A stretch of 64,000 bases of DNA, taken from the NCBI GenBank assembly GCA_024195265.1, contig JAJLRJ010000002.1, forward strand, positions 20,031,604-20,095,603, in the 5' to 3' direction. Positions within the stretch are counted from its first letter, which is position 1. Every line of letters starts with the position of its first letter. Source of the stretch: Dendrophyllia cribrosa (lineage: Eukaryota; Cnidaria; Anthozoa; Scleractinia; Dendrophylliidae). The translations under genes and the position numbers were made by a program. The notes under the pieces were generated by a model. The model saw only the letters and a list, made by a program, of their open reading frames with translations, was not told where the DNA came from and did no database searches. Shown in pieces: positions 32,040-43,619 of the stretch.

Positions 32040-35000
32040 TGCCTTTCAATAAACATCAGAGGTCTTAATAAGTCCATTTTTCAGGTGGATCCATAACCAA
32101 AACGCGCAATTCATATTTCTACAGGAAACACACAGCAATCAAATTAGCACAGACATCTGGGCTGCCGAATGGGGAGGCAAAGTTTTCTTTAGCCATGGCA
32201 CATCAAACAGCAAAGGAGTAATGATACTCATAAACCCAAAACTTGACTGTAAAATAGAAAAGTGTATTTCCGATAAAAACGGAAGATATATTATTTTGGA
32301 CGTCTCGGTTGACGATTCGCGTGTAACGTTAGTCAATATTTATGCCCCAAACGACCTAAACCAACAATCCAAATTCTTCAAATCATTACACCACTTGCTA
32401 CAAGATTTTTCACAGCAAAATATTATTATCGGAGGTGACTTCAACTGCGCTATGACAGACAAAGACAAAAAAGGTGGCAACCCAGTCGACAGGAAAGCAC
32501 CTGTTATAAAAGAAATTGAACAGCTGTGTACCTTGTACAATTTGGTTGATATCTGGCGCCACACAAATCCACATGTCGAATCCTACACATGGAGAAATAA
32601 GTCTCACAAGATACAATGTAGATTAGATTTCTTCCTTGTCTCAGAAGAACTTTGTAATATAGAAGTGTCATGTAAAATTTCTTATGCTCCCGAAACAGAT
32701 CACTCGGCGGTTTCGCTACATTTTCAAGCCAAAGCTAAAAAACAACACAGAGGACCAGGTTTCTGGAAGTTTAATGATTCGCTACTCACAGATGAACGCT
32801 ATGTTAACTCTCTACGAGAAAATATAGCCTTTTTCAAAGTCAAACATGCAAATGTGCTTGATAAAGGTTTGAAATGGGATCTCATAAAAATGGAAATAAG
32901 AGGCTTCACAGTAAAATATGCTAAAACAAAAGCAAAGTTACGCAAGAATGAAGAGGCGATCCTTCTAAATAAGATAAATGAACTCCAATTAAAATTAGAA
33001 AGAAACCCTAATAACAACCAAGACCAAAACGAGCTCTTCGCGGCGAAATTACGACTGCAATCAATCATGCACTTTAAGACCAAAGGCGCGATTTTAAGGA
33101 GCAAAGTAAGATGTTACGATGAAGGAGAACGCAATACTAGATACTTTTACGGCTTAGAGAACCGTGCCCAAACCAAGAAAACTATCGACAAACTGAAAGT
33201 TGGCGATAATACGTACGTTTACAATCAATTCGACATTCTAGAAGAACAAAAAAAGTTCTATGAATCAATTTATCAATCTAGAGAAGGCGACACATGCAAC
33301 TCTCAAGTGACCAGCTTTCTAAAAGCCGAGAATGTTACACCCCTATCCCAAGACGATCAAAAACTATGTGACGGGCCAATTACAGATACCGAGTGCCTGA
33401 ATGCATTAAAGGATTTTAAAAATGGTAAAACACCAGGTACTGACGGTTTCACGGCCGAATTCTACAAATTTTTTTGGCCCGAGCTGCGAGACGAGTTGTT
33501 AGATAGCCTCCACTTCGCCTTTCAATCCGGCTTGATGTCGATTAGTCAACGGCGCGGCATAATTTCTCTTATTCCCAAAAAAAATAAAGACAAATCCCTT
33601 CTGGAAAATCTACGCCCGATTTCGTTATTGAATGTAGACTATAAAATACTTACTAAAGTCATCGCCAAAAGAATAGAAAAAGTCTTACCCAAGATTATAA
33701 ATCCCGAGCAAACCGGTTACGTTAAAGGCCGCTACATCGGCGAAAATATCAGATTGATTCAAGATATCATGTTTTTCACGAAAAATGCAAATTTGCCTGG
33801 AATCGCAATTTTTTTAGATTTTCGTAAAGCCTTTGACACTATAGAATGGAACTACTTATCAGCCGCAATCAAAGCCTTTAATTTCGGTTCGGATATCCAG
33901 AGATGGATAGAAGTAATCTACCACAACGTGTCCAGCTGTGTCCTGAATAATGGCCACGCATCAGTTTTTTTCCAATTACACCGAGGCGTTAGGCAAGGAT
34001 GCCCACTATCAGGCCTCCTCTTTGTGATCGGTATTGAGCTTCTATCAAAAGCCTTGAAAAACAATAAGGATATTAAAGGAATTAATATTGGAGGTAAAGA
34101 AATAAAACTCACGCAATTTGCAGACGACACAACAGTGTTTGTAAGCGACCAACATTCCGTAACCAATCTATTAAAACTTCTTCACGAATTTAAGCTTGCC
34201 TCTGGTCTTGAAATAAATACAAGCAAAACAGAAGCAATGTGGCTAGGAGTCTGGAGAAACAGGACTGACACCTTAGGTAATTTTAAATGGCCACACGAGC
34301 CGATTCAAGCTCTCGGCATTTACTTTTCTTATAACTCTGACGCTGCAAATAATCTAAATTTTGCTGAAAAAATTATCAAGCTAGAAAACACCCTTAAAAG
34401 TTGGAAAAGAAGGAAGCTTACTCTCCATGGCAGAATCAAAATTGTTAAAACTCTTGGATTGTCGAAGTTAATTTACAACACTTCCGTGCTTGAGATTCCC
34501 GATATTTATGTGAAAGAGATTAACAAGATTTCTTTTGATTTTATATGGGAAGGAAAACCGCCCAAAATAAAAAGAAAGACAATAATAGCAAATATAAACC
34601 AAGGAGGTCTTAGAATGATGGATTTCGAATTGATGGACAAAGCACTTAAAATAGCTTGGATTAAGAGAATAACCGATCAAAATGACTCCGCCTGGAAAGT
34701 TATTCCAGAATTTGCCACCGCCCAGTATGGGGGTTTACCTTTCCTGATAAAGTGTCAGTATGACATCAAAAACCTTAGCCTAGATAACCTTCCACTTTTT
34801 TATCGTACTTTACTCAAGTATTGGCAAGAATATAACGTTGTTAAACTCGCAGAAGACCACCATATACAAGACAAAATTATTTGGAATAACAGTTATATCC
34901 GGATTGGAAACCAACCGATTTTCTACAAACCCTTATTCCAAGCTCACATTACACGTATTAAAGATCTTCTAAAAGACGACAACACCTTCTTTTCTCTTGA

Positions 35001-35727
35001 TGAAATCCAACGCAAAGTAAACACTAAAATCCCGTTCACACTCTATCACGGCATCATCGCCGCTATACCAGCTGCTTGGAAACAAAAACTAAAACAAAAC
35101 AACTTGCCCCAAAATACCCCTCCCCAAGACCCTCCATCATCAAGAGTAGCCTACGATACACTCTTAAACAATAATATAAAGCCACCGACTTCAGAGAATA
35201 GAATTCTTAATTATGGTTTCACTAAAGAAAACATACACAAAGTGTACTCATTGCCTTTCCACATTACTAAAGATTCTAAACTCGTTGCTTTCCAGTATAA
35301 AATAGTTCATCACATTTTACCTACCAGATCTAGCCTATTTCGAGCTGGCATTGTTGAAAATGATATTTGTACATTATGCGAAACTGAAAAACAAACAATA
35401 AGCCACCTACTATACCACTGCACGGTATCCAAAGCTTTCTGGGATAGATTCACATGCTGGTGGCGCATAAAACTTGAACAGACCATTACTCTAACGGAAT
35501 CCGCTGTCTTATACGGATGGCATGAAGACATCGAAAATAAACACGCACTTAATGTCACCCTTCTTATTGCAAAATACCACATTTTTGCGACGAGTGCATG
35601 TATTGGCAACTTGTGTTTTGAAGGCTTTCTTCTACGTCTCCAAGACAAACTGCATATTTTGAAGAAAAGTCATTTTGTCCAAAAAAAGTTACAGCTGTTT
35701 TTGAAAATATGGGGAAAATTAAATTAA
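32040..35727 (+). pseudogene. L1-like ORF2p (endonuclease + reverse transcriptase), frameshifted
   Basis: The long open frame 32221-35727 (1,168 residues) lacks the first strand of the AP-type endonuclease. That piece, LDIKCLSINIRGLNKSIF, lies at about 32025-32085 in another frame; the reading shifts near 32085 before FIFLQETHSN. Endonuclease motifs are visible (NIYAPN, GGDFN, RLDFFLVS, ETDHSAVS). Reverse transcriptase motifs follow: LRPISLLNVDYKILTKVIAK, AIFLDFRKAFDTIEW, GVRQGCPLS and the catalytic FADDT. The C-terminal zinc motif is CTLCETEKQTISHLLYHC. Apart from the 5' shift the frame is intact, so the insertion is not very old. Confidence 0.85.
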
Positions 35728-36856
35728 ATTATTCTAAATAAAGATATATACACAAGTAATAGTCTTATAAGTCATTTTTTTGTTTTTATTCCTTTTAAAA
35801 AAGGTAGTAAGTGTTGTAGCATTGTAAGTATTTTAAGTATTGCAAGAAAGCGTTAAGTATTGTAAGCATTGTAAGTATTGTAAATAAGTGTAAGTAAGCT
35901 GCAATGGTGTTTATTAGAAGTGTATTGTAAAAAAAAAATAATAATAAAAAAAAAAAAAAATCAGGAACTGCCGTGACACATTCCCTTTAATACGTTTTTA
36001 TTCTCATGCGGCCCGTTTCAAGATTTCAAGAGTTACGAAGTGCTCATTTTTGCCAGACAGGGACGGTTTGAACTTTGTAGTTTATAAACGGGCTTTGACT
36101 TCTTAATTGACGAACAGGTGTTGTTTGCTCAATTTTAATTTTCATAGCACCTCGGATTAGTTGTGTTTTTCGTGCACTGTAGCCCATTGGGATTTTGATT
36201 GAAATATTTCTGAGCGCCTATAACTGAGCGCTGTTTATCAGTGATGACCAGGGGTCTTTTGTATTGTTTTTGTTTTGTTTCTCTCTTTTTTTTTCGTTGT
36301 TTCTCCCTTGGTACCAGTTTGGGTTGAATGTGGCTTGAAACAGGGGTAAAACTCTCCTCCCGGTTTATCTGGGTCAAGCTGTCATTCCTCCTTTTCTGGT
36401 GGCCATAGTATCCGTGGTGTTTCCTTTTCTTTTCTTTACCTTTTCGGAATGTAATGTTTCTTTTGTAGAAGAAGCCAAGGGTGCTTCCTCTTGTTCTCAT
36501 GCAGTTTTGATCCGATACCATGCGTTTCAAGTTTTCCGCCCCAGGGTTTCCAATGGGCGACCATGGATATGTGGCCACTTGATGGAGGAATTACAGCTCC
36601 TTTTTTGACCGCAGTTCAGTTTGTTCAAGATATAACCTCGCGCCCTTTTACTCTAGCTTTCCTCGTTAACTTTTAGTTTGGAGAATGGGAGGATAGCCTA
36701 GCATTTAGGCCAGTTTTCTTTAGGGACAAGCTTGATAAGCGGTCAAGCTGGTGGATCTGGAGACCATTTTCACCTTCCCATATCTCATTGTATATTCATG
36801 TGTATTGATTGATTATTGATTGATTGCACTGATTAGCATAAATTATACAAAGCCTT

Positions 36857-36857
<1 letters not shown>

Positions 36858-36919
<62 letters not shown>
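36858..36919 (+). repeat. (TAG)n microsatellite
   Basis: About 20 uninterrupted TAG trinucleotides. Confidence 0.95.
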
Positions 36920-37004
36920 ATCTTTATTTAAACTCGGTTAAAAAATCTTCAGTTATACTTATAATATTTTAATTACAATCATTTGTAAAAATTAAAATAA
37001 CTAT

Positions 37005-37041
<37 letters not shown>

Positions 37042-37789
37042 TGTTTCTTTGAGCTGACTGCAAACTTTGGCGGTACGCAGCTCTGATTTGCTGAGAAAAC
37101 AATAGAACAAACAACACAACAATGGACCCTGGCCCTGAAAACAATAGAGCTGCGTGATACCCAGGTCCAATGAAATTAGAGGTTAAGAGCTGCGTGGTAT
37201 CTGAGTCACGTGGGGGGTCCATCTATTTTTAGTAATAGTGCGCAGCGCTATTGTCACGCTATTGTCACGCAATATTCTCAACCCGCCCAGCGAATATTTC
37301 GTAGGGGAAGGTTAAAAGTGTAGGTATAAAAGACCATAAAAGTAATCTAGTTTTCATCTACCGCGCGCATTTTTTCGCGGAAGATGTTCTGTGTTCCTCT
37401 CGCCGGACTATCCCGATGTGAGAAAAGGTTGCTTTCTCGTAGCATTATTCTATATGTGAACAATACGAAACATTTCCCTTATGGGAATAGTATATAAGAA
37501 AACCGTTTGTATTCAGTTTATATACATTTTTTGTAAATATATTATATTTTCTACAACAACACATTTACAAAATCATTTTTGAATAAGTGCATTACAATAC
37601 AGTGAGATTTATAACTGTCAGTTTACAAAGACACCATATTTGATTACGAAAGCTAAATTGTAACGCTTAATACAAATATAAGTTTTAAATGATATTCTGC
37701 ATATTTTACGAAATTAGTTTCCTCAAGCATTTTCCATATTTTCTTTGTAAAAACTGGCCGGCCGGGCCGGTCAATATGTAAATAGTAAT

Positions 37790-37860
37790 AACAATAGTAT
37801 TTACTTATATAGCACTGTTTCTAATAAATTGCCCAATAGGGCTTTACATTAGCATGCCAT
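37790..37860. repeat. SINE 3' fragment
   Basis: TTACTTATATAGCACTGTTTC...CAATAGGGCTTTACATTAGC resembles the tail of the SINE at 15880-16330, in the opposite orientation. No tRNA-like head is attached. Confidence 0.4.
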
Positions 37861-38081
37861 GTCAATTCGTAGATAGCATGCATCATTTTGATGGACTTGT
37901 AACAACAGGACTTAAAAGATACATTCTGTTTACTAACTGACCAGCCAGGCCGGCTTCCAAATGGTGAGCATCCCGAGGCAACCATTTAGAATCCCCCTCC
38001 CCCCCTCCCCCCACCCCCCCCCTACACAAGAACAAAAAGTGTCAAACTCATGTTGTTCTTTTCCTCCCTTTCTAGTGAGTC

Positions 38082-38283
38082 ATGAAGCTGTGTTGTGGAT
38101 CTGTAAGGACGATTAAAGGTGCCATCGCATTATTCTCCTTTTGTATCATCTTTAGCCTGCTTCTCCGACTCTTCAGGATCAGTTTAGCTTGCGCACAGGA
38201 TGTTACAAATTGCATTGTTGTTGGGATTACCGCAGGCGTTCTTGTGGTTTTGTTGATAACAGTCGCAATATTAAGACGGACAT
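38082..38283 (+). pseudogene. cGAS-like gene 2, exon 1, split by a Ngaro-like insertion
   Basis: Same layout as exon 1 of genes 1 and 3: acceptor CCTTTCTAG, leader TGAGTC, ATG, MKLCCGSVRTIKG, two hydrophobic helices (about residues 13-33 and 45-65) and a loop with C37-x6-C44. At 38283, after the first base of the last codon, the sequence changes to the Ngaro-like element. The remaining two exon bases (TG) and the donor GTATGA resume at 43618. Joined, the boundary reads ACA TTG|GTATGA, as in the paralogs. As assembled, the frame runs into the element and stops within four codons. A transcript would have to skip 5.3 kb to splice normally, so this allele is probably disrupted. Confidence 0.85.
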
Positions 38284-38464
38284 TATGTAATTTGTGATTA
38301 CACCGTACTATCATAAATTACTATTTTGCCGGCACGTATCAGGGGTCTGGGGAGGGTGTTAGCGCCAGTGAGTAATGGGATTCGAGTTTGTAATTTGGAG
38401 CCGTTAGTAAGGTGTGACATTCTACGGTCAGCCTTCGCAGTGCTAGGTTCACTTTCGTTTTGTT
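38284..38464 (+). repeat. Ngaro split direct repeat A1
   Basis: 181 bp starting TATGTAATTTGTGATTACAC and ending CTTTCGTTTTGTT, identical to A2 at 43104-43284. It probably includes the element's promoter, since the gag-like ORF begins directly after it. Confidence 0.9.
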
Positions 38465-38497
38465 CACGTTGTCTTATTCAGTTCGTCGAGTTCTAGT

Positions 38498-39162
38498 TAT
38501 GGATGAGTCTAAAGTTAGAGAGATCGTTGGCAATAGCAACAAAGATCTGCTCTCCCAAATCAAGGTTCTTGTTTCTTCCTCGATATCCGATCTAAAAAGA
38601 TCCAGCGAGTCCAACTCGGCCGAGCAAATGTCGGAGATAAAGAAGTTGAAGAGAGACGCTCCCCCTACGTTTAACAAGAAGAGCAACGAGGACCAGTTTA
38701 AAACAGTCAAATCTGTGCTTGAGACAGTACAGGACGCATCTTCTGCGTTGCAGCGCAATGATCTCGCCAAAACCAAGGAACACTTGGATGAAGGTATGTC
38801 TCTGCTTAAAGAGCGCCAGAAATTAATTCTCTTAGCGGACAAGGCGCCGTATGGCTGGAAAACAGTCCTTGAGTATAAGCATCATGATTTGGCTGAGGAT
38901 GACGAGGACGAGAAGAAGATTTATAGAGCTGAAGCGTTTCGCCTCGCGGGGTTCTCTTTTCCAGCGTCGTGGATCGTCCGCCATGCAGCGTTCGCACCCT
39001 ACGGTCGCTCATTTTCCTGGTCCTTTGGCAAGGCTTAATGCTCAATCGTCGACGGCCAGATCTGTGGACTTTTGCTTTGCTTGTGGAAAGCCAGGTCATT
39101 GGCGGGCCGCATGCCCTAGTTTGCTTGTTCATTCTAATGCCCAAAGTCATCAGGCGAAATGA
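38498..39162 (+). pseudogene. Ngaro gag-like protein, one frameshift
   Basis: From ATG 38498 (MDESKVREIVGNSN) a charged, helical protein runs to about residue 150 (EDDEDEKKIYRAEAF). The frame then continues into unrelated residues to 39038. In the next frame the natural end is visible: 'QRRGSSAMQRSHPTVAHFPG' then a zinc knuckle CFACGKPGHWRAACP (C-x2-C-x4-H-x4-C). A small indel between about 38930 and 38975 therefore separates the body from its nucleic-acid-binding knuckle. Gag-like ORFs with such knuckles occur in DIRS-order elements. Confidence 0.7.
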
Positions 39163-39415
39163 ACAGCCGTGAGCGGAACGGATTTGTCCAGGCGAGCCGC
39201 ATCTTGTTGCCTTGAGCGTTTCAATTTTCATTCAGTTGTAATCTTTACTGTATTTCGCGTTTTTGTTTGTTAATTTTTTGTTACAGATTGCAGTTATTTC
39301 CATAAGTCAATTTGTTTTCATATTGCGCGTTTTTATTCTGCTCCTAATTGTTTATAAGCTATTTAATTTATATTCCCACTTTATTTAATATTTTTCAGAC
39401 CTTGATTTTGAGGCC

Positions 39416-41371
39416 TTGTCTGTATCACGTCAGAGCGATCGCACTTTTGTAGATGCTCAATTATCTTGCTATGAAGTCAAATCCGGTGATGTTCCTGTTT
39501 CTGTCAGAGGCAGATTACGTAAATGTATTCAGTTTTGGAAGGATATTGGCGCGTCGCCTTTTATTCTCGGCGTTATAGAATTTGGCTACAAATTACCGTT
39601 GCTGCAAATTCCACCGCCTTTTGTTGCTGCGAATAGTAATTCGGCACTTCGGGAATCTGTTTTTGTAGACGGTGCCATTAGCGACCTCCTTAATTTGGAA
39701 TGTATCACTGAGGTTTTCGTGCCTCCTGCAATTATCAATCCATTGTCTGTTTCCATTCAGAAATCGGGGAAAAAGCGCCTGATCTTGGATCTTCGACACG
39801 TCAACCAGTATCTTTTCAAATCCAAGTTTCGATGTGAAGATGTTTCTATTGCAAAGCAAGTGCTTAACTCTGGGGACTTCATGTTTTCCTTCGATCTCAA
39901 ATCTGGGTACCATCACGTTGACATTTTCCCTGAACACAGGCAATATCTGTCGTTTTCTTGGACATTTTCATCGGGGATTACTAGATATTTTCAGTTTTCA
40001 GTTTTGCCCTTTGGTATTAGCTCTGCGCCTTATTTGTTTACCAAGCTTCTTAAACCGTTAGTTGAGAAATGGAGATCCGAAGGCAAGTCGATTGTTGTTT
40101 TTCTGGATGACGGATTGGGGGCTGCTCCGAATTATATTAAGGCAAAAATTTCAAGTTTGTCAGTGCATGCTGATTTATTGAAGTCTGGCTTTGTCCCTAA
40201 TGAAGAGAAATCGCTTTGGGAGCCAACTCAAGTTATCACCTGGCTGGGGACTGTTATTGACACTTCTAAATGTCTCATTTCTGCTACGCCAAGAAGAATA
40301 CAGTCTCTGTCGGAAGATTTATCCTGTCTTTTGGACTCTAGCAACCCCCCTCACCAGACTCGGGTGCGCAAGCTCGCCAGCGTCTGCGGTAAAATTATTT
40401 CCCTTGGAAATTGTGTTGGCAACGTAGCCAGGCTTATGACTAGAAATATTTTCGCTGTTATCCATACCGCTGAGACTTGGAATTCGTCTGTTTCTTTGAC
40501 GCCCGAATGCGTGGATGAATTAAATTTCTGGAAGCTTAATGTCGCTCACATTAACGGTGTGCCTCTGTGGCCTATTAAGCGTAAGCCCTCGAAGATTGTT
40601 TATTCTGATGCGTCTAATTCCGCTTGCGGCAGTTTCATAGATCTTGAAGGCAAAATTTTTCACCAGAATTGGTCTGACTTCGAGAGGTCGCAAAGTTCTA
40701 CGTTTCGTGAGCTCCTTGCAGCGTTTTTGTCTCTGCAAGCGTTTATTGATTCACTCCGTGCCCAGACTGTCGTTTGGTACACCGATAATCAGAATGTTGT
40801 GCGTATCGTGAACATTGGCTCCAAGGTTCCGGCTCTGCAGTGGATAGCTCTGGATATTCATCGCATCTGTCTTCGTGCCTCGATTAGTGTCGATGTTCAG
40901 TGGATTCCTAGGGATCACAACACTTTTGCCGACGACATCAGCAAGCTAGTTGATCTTGATGATTACTCCATCAATGACGATGTTTTCCATTCTCTAGACG
41001 AGCGTCGGGGTCCTCACTCCTGTGACAGATTTGCTTCTTGTTACAACGCCAAGCTTCCGAAATTCAACACCAGATTTTATCAGCAAGGTACCTCCGGCGT
41101 TAATGCCTTTGCGCAGGATTGGGCCTATGACAACAACTGGCTCTGCCCTCCTGTTTGTCTAACGTGTAAAGTTCTTGCCCACATGCAGGTTTGCAATGCA
41201 GCTGGTACTCTCGTGGTTCCCCTTTGGAGATCTGCGCATTTTTGGCCTCGATTATGCTTCGATGGTTTGCATTGGAGTAGTTTCGTCCATGACTGGATCA
41301 TGCTTCCTGACTCCCAAATTTGTTTGTCCGGGGCAAAGCTAAGAATTCAATCTTCGGTCGCGGTACCCTAG
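39416..41371 (+). CDS. Ngaro reverse transcriptase - RNase H
   Basis: 651 codons, open throughout. It starts without a nearby ATG, just after an acceptor-like TATTTTTCAG at about 39398, so it may be reached by splicing or a non-AUG start. RT motifs: KKRLILDLRHVNQYL, FSFDLKSGYHHVDI, FGISSAPYLFTK and the catalytic VVFLDDGLG, typical of the DIRS/Ngaro branch. RNase H follows: VYSDASNSACGSF (first Asp), RELLA (Glu), WYTDNQN (Asp), RDHNTFADDIS (final Asp). A C-terminal region with DRFASCYNAKLPKFNTRFY resembles the segment after RNase H in other DIRS-order elements. No disabling mutation was seen. Confidence 0.9.
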   Translation: MSVSRQSDRTFVDAQLSCYEVKSGDVPVSVRGRLRKCIQFWKDIGASPFILGVIEFGYKLPLLQIPPPFVAANSNSALRESVFVDGAISDLLNLECITEVFVPPAIINPLSVSIQKSGKKRLILDLRHVNQYLFKSKFRCEDVSIAKQVLNSGDFMFSFDLKSGYHHVDIFPEHRQYLSFSWTFSSGITRYFQFSVLPFGISSAPYLFTKLLKPLVEKWRSEGKSIVVFLDDGLGAAPNYIKAKISSLSVHADLLKSGFVPNEEKSLWEPTQVITWLGTVIDTSKCLISATPRRIQSLSEDLSCLLDSSNPPHQTRVRKLASVCGKIISLGNCVGNVARLMTRNIFAVIHTAETWNSSVSLTPECVDELNFWKLNVAHINGVPLWPIKRKPSKIVYSDASNSACGSFIDLEGKIFHQNWSDFERSQSSTFRELLAAFLSLQAFIDSLRAQTVVWYTDNQNVVRIVNIGSKVPALQWIALDIHRICLRASISVDVQWIPRDHNTFADDISKLVDLDDYSINDDVFHSLDERRGPHSCDRFASCYNAKLPKFNTRFYQQGTSGVNAFAQDWAYDNNWLCPPVCLTCKVLAHMQVCNAAGTLVVPLWRSAHFWPRLCFDGLHWSSFVHDWIMLPDSQICLSGAKLRIQSSVAVP

Positions 41372-42032
41372 CATTTCCCTCGGTGGCGCTGCGTATCGAC
41401 TTTAGAATTCCGCCCAGGCAAGGGTCTGTTCTCGTTTGTGAGGCTTTTCGAGTTCCGGACGTCTAGATATTTCATAGTATACTTGCAACTTGGTGCTTAC
41501 ATGTTTTTGTTTACTTGGATGGGCTAGATGCCCTTTTCACCCATGGTGGGTTTAGTATGAGAGGCTGTTGTTTATTTATATCGTATGCAACTCGATGTTG
41601 CAGAGACTTTGGGGTCTTAAGTTTTTAACCCTTGGTGGGACAGTACCCTTGATGGGTTATCTGTTACGATTGTTGTGTAATATTCACCCTTAGTGGGACA
41701 GTACCCTTGATGGGTTATATATTTTCCCTAGTGGCACAGTACCCTTGATGGGTTTTTTTGTTTTTTTTTGATATCCGCCCTTGTTGAGCTGTCGTTTGTG
41801 TTTATTTTTTCCTCATATACGAGTTTTGTTGTGAAATTGATTTTCTTACAGAAACGCTTGTGTATTTGACGCATTTTCGCCTTTTATGCAATTAAATTGT
41901 TGACTATTTCTTCTTTACTTTACAGAGCCCTGTTAGTTTTGTATTGTTATTGTTTGTTATTTGTTTTCTTTTTGTTTTCGGTTTTTTCTTTTAGACATTT
42001 TTACTACAGATTTCTGGTGTACATCTTCTCCG

Positions 42033-43001
42033 ATGTCGCATGAGGTTGCCTCCTTACTGGAAAAGCTCAAGACAACAGTTATTGCTTCCAGGGCCCCCGG
42101 TACTTCTTCGAACTATACGAGGATGTTCAACAGATGGAGGTCTTTTGCTACAGAGCGCCTTGGTATCGTTGCAGTTTTTCCTGTGGAGCCCATCAGTTGT
42201 GCTTTGTTTCTGCAGTATCTGCTGGATTCAACCAATTCCGTTTCTTCGATCCACTGCGCGTTCTACGCGTTCAAATGGTTGCATGATCTTGCTGGCGTTC
42301 CTTCCCCTACTTCACATCCTACAGTGATTGCAGTCAAAGAAGGAGCGGTCCGTCTCGCGTCGTCTCCTGTCAGTCATCGGAAAGAGCCACTTGAGGTTGC
42401 GCATCTCAGGAAACTAATGGATAAGACTGATCTGAATGATCTTTTGCAGCTGCGTAGTTTAGTTATGTTTGTCTTAGCCTTTTCAGGTTTTTTAAGATTT
42501 TCTGAATTGTCACTTATTCGTGCTAAAGATATTAAGTTTAGTGATGGCTTTATTTCTATTTTTATTGAGAAGAGCAAAACGGACCAGTTAAGGGATGGTC
42601 AGTCAGTTGTAATCGTTAAGTCTTGTTCTAGCCTGTGCCCCGTGGCTTTGCTTAGATTATATATCAATTCGTCCCATATTTCATTGGATTCAGATGAGTA
42701 TATTTTTAGACCTATCTCGGCTTCTAAAAGTTGCAAGCGTTTGGTGTCAGTTAACAAGCCTTTAAGCTATTCTACTTACAGGGAATCTTTCAAGAAATCC
42801 TTTCGTGACATTGTCCCGGATATTACTAGCTTCAGTACTCACTCTGCAAGGTCAGGTGGTGCAACGTCTGCTGCGAAATCTGGAGTTCCTGATAGAAATT
42901 TCCAGCGTCATGGCCGTTGGGCTTCGGTTTCCGCCAAGAACACTTATGTTAAAGACTCTTTAGCTAGTAGATTAGATGTTTCTAAGTCATTGTCACTTTA
43001 G
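42033..43001 (+). CDS. Ngaro tyrosine recombinase
   Basis: The start chosen is ATG 42033 (MSHEVASLLEKLK). An upstream open extension to 41961 crosses an acceptor-like TTCTTTTAG and may instead be intron. Catalytic residues of the lambda-integrase fold are present in order: Arg in SGFLRFSEL, Lys in EKSKTDQ, His-x-x-Arg in THSARSGG, His/Trp in RHGRWAS, and the nucleophile Tyr in KNTYVKDS. The N-terminal SAM-like arm-binding domain includes GTSSNYTRMFNRWRSF. The enzyme would integrate circular cDNA by strand exchange, which explains the missing target duplication. The frame is intact. Confidence 0.9.
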   Translation: MSHEVASLLEKLKTTVIASRAPGTSSNYTRMFNRWRSFATERLGIVAVFPVEPISCALFLQYLLDSTNSVSSIHCAFYAFKWLHDLAGVPSPTSHPTVIAVKEGAVRLASSPVSHRKEPLEVAHLRKLMDKTDLNDLLQLRSLVMFVLAFSGFLRFSELSLIRAKDIKFSDGFISIFIEKSKTDQLRDGQSVVIVKSCSSLCPVALLRLYINSSHISLDSDEYIFRPISASKSCKRLVSVNKPLSYSTYRESFKKSFRDIVPDITSFSTHSARSGGATSAAKSGVPDRNFQRHGRWASVSAKNTYVKDSLASRLDVSKSLSL

Positions 43002-43028
43002 CTCAAGCCCTTTCTTTTATCTCTATCG

Positions 43029-43103
43029 GTGGCTTGGCTGGCACACGCGCCCATATCTGACAACTGTTGTTTTCTGTGTACCGGTTGAGTAGTGGAGGCA
43101 AAA
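43029..43103 (+). repeat. Ngaro split direct repeat B1
   Basis: 75 bp from GTGGCTTGGCTGGCACACGC to TGGAGGCAAAA, identical to B2 at 43543-43617 and directly abutting A2. Confidence 0.9.
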
Positions 43104-43284
43104 TATGTAATTTGTGATTACACCGTACTATCATAAATTACTATTTTGCCGGCACGTATCAGGGGTCTGGGGAGGGTGTTAGCGCCAGTGAGTAATGGGA
43201 TTCGAGTTTGTAATTTGGAGCCGTTAGTAAGGTGTGACATTCTACGGTCAGCCTTCGCAGTGCTAGGTTCACTTTCGTTTTGTT
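43104..43284 (+). repeat. Ngaro split direct repeat A2
   Basis: Identical to A1 (38284-38464). B1 and A2 touch, so this B1-A2 junction reproduces the end-to-end junction of a circular intermediate. Confidence 0.9.
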
Positions 43285-43542
43285 TTCATTTATTTCTAAT
43301 CAGGTTTAACTATGCTTAGCTATTGTTAATTGCGTGTTTATGGATGTTTATAGTTTAGTTTAGTTTTTACCATACCCTAAAACCCCAAGGGTTGCATCAC
43401 TGCTTTGGTCGGGGGTACACGTTCCCCGTGTTTTTTCCACTTGCTGGTTTTTTGGGGTTTTCGTGTCCGGCTTTGGTGCTTTAATTTTCGCTAGATGCTT
43501 TGTAGTTGTGTTTATTTGCTTATACGATTAATAAATGGCACT

Positions 43543-43617
43543 GTGGCTTGGCTGGCACACGCGCCCATATCTGACAACTGTTGTTTTCTGTGTACCGGTT
43601 GAGTAGTGGAGGCAAAA
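43543..43617 (+). repeat. Ngaro split direct repeat B2 (element 3' end)
   Basis: Identical to B1. Host sequence TGGTATGAAC, the end of cGAS-like exon 1 and its splice donor, follows directly. Confidence 0.9.
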
Positions 43618-43619
43618 TG

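Larger units (their letters stand above)
30557..35966 (+). mobile_element. L1-like LINE, near full length, inactivated
   Basis: ORF1 and ORF2 of an L1-type non-LTR retrotransposon are followed by a 3'UTR with iterated TTGTAAGTATTGTAAG-type sequence and an A-rich tail (35929-35960). AATCAGGA at 30557-30564 and 35959-35966 is a candidate 8-bp target duplication, although its first two As merge with the tail. Both ORFs carry frameshifts, so this copy cannot retrotranspose alone. Confidence 0.8.
35970..38070 (+). other. Upstream region of cGAS-like gene 2; no gene seen
   Basis: Contains a (TAG)n microsatellite (36858-36919), a SINE tail fragment (about 37790-37860) and a poly-C patch just before the exon 1 acceptor. 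Part of it should be the intron between an unseen 5'UTR exon and exon 1. The minus-strand ORF 36135-36578 (147 codons, Lys/Arg-rich) has no recognisable domain and is not called. Confidence 0.4.
38284..43617 (+). mobile_element. Ngaro-type tyrosine-recombinase retrotransposon
   Basis: Structure A1 - gag - RT/RNase H - tyrosine recombinase - B1 - A2 - B2. The split direct repeats are A1 38284-38464 = A2 43104-43284 (181 bp) and B1 43029-43103 = B2 43543-43617 (75 bp), both identical by eye. Split direct repeats with an YR gene define the Ngaro group of the DIRS order. There is no target duplication, as expected for recombinase-mediated insertion. Identical repeats imply a recent insertion. Between pol and YR lies a short array of 'GGGACAGTACCCTTGATGGG' units (about 41635-41755). 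Confidence 0.9.

Noticed and set aside
36135..36578. 147-codon minus-strand ORF, Lys/Arg-rich
   Set aside because: No domain, splice context or family resemblance; composition follows the T-rich + strand.
41961..42032. Start of the tyrosine recombinase at 41961
   Set aside because: This part is hydrophobic, lies over a polypyrimidine/acceptor-like stretch and has no ATG; ATG 42033 is a better start.
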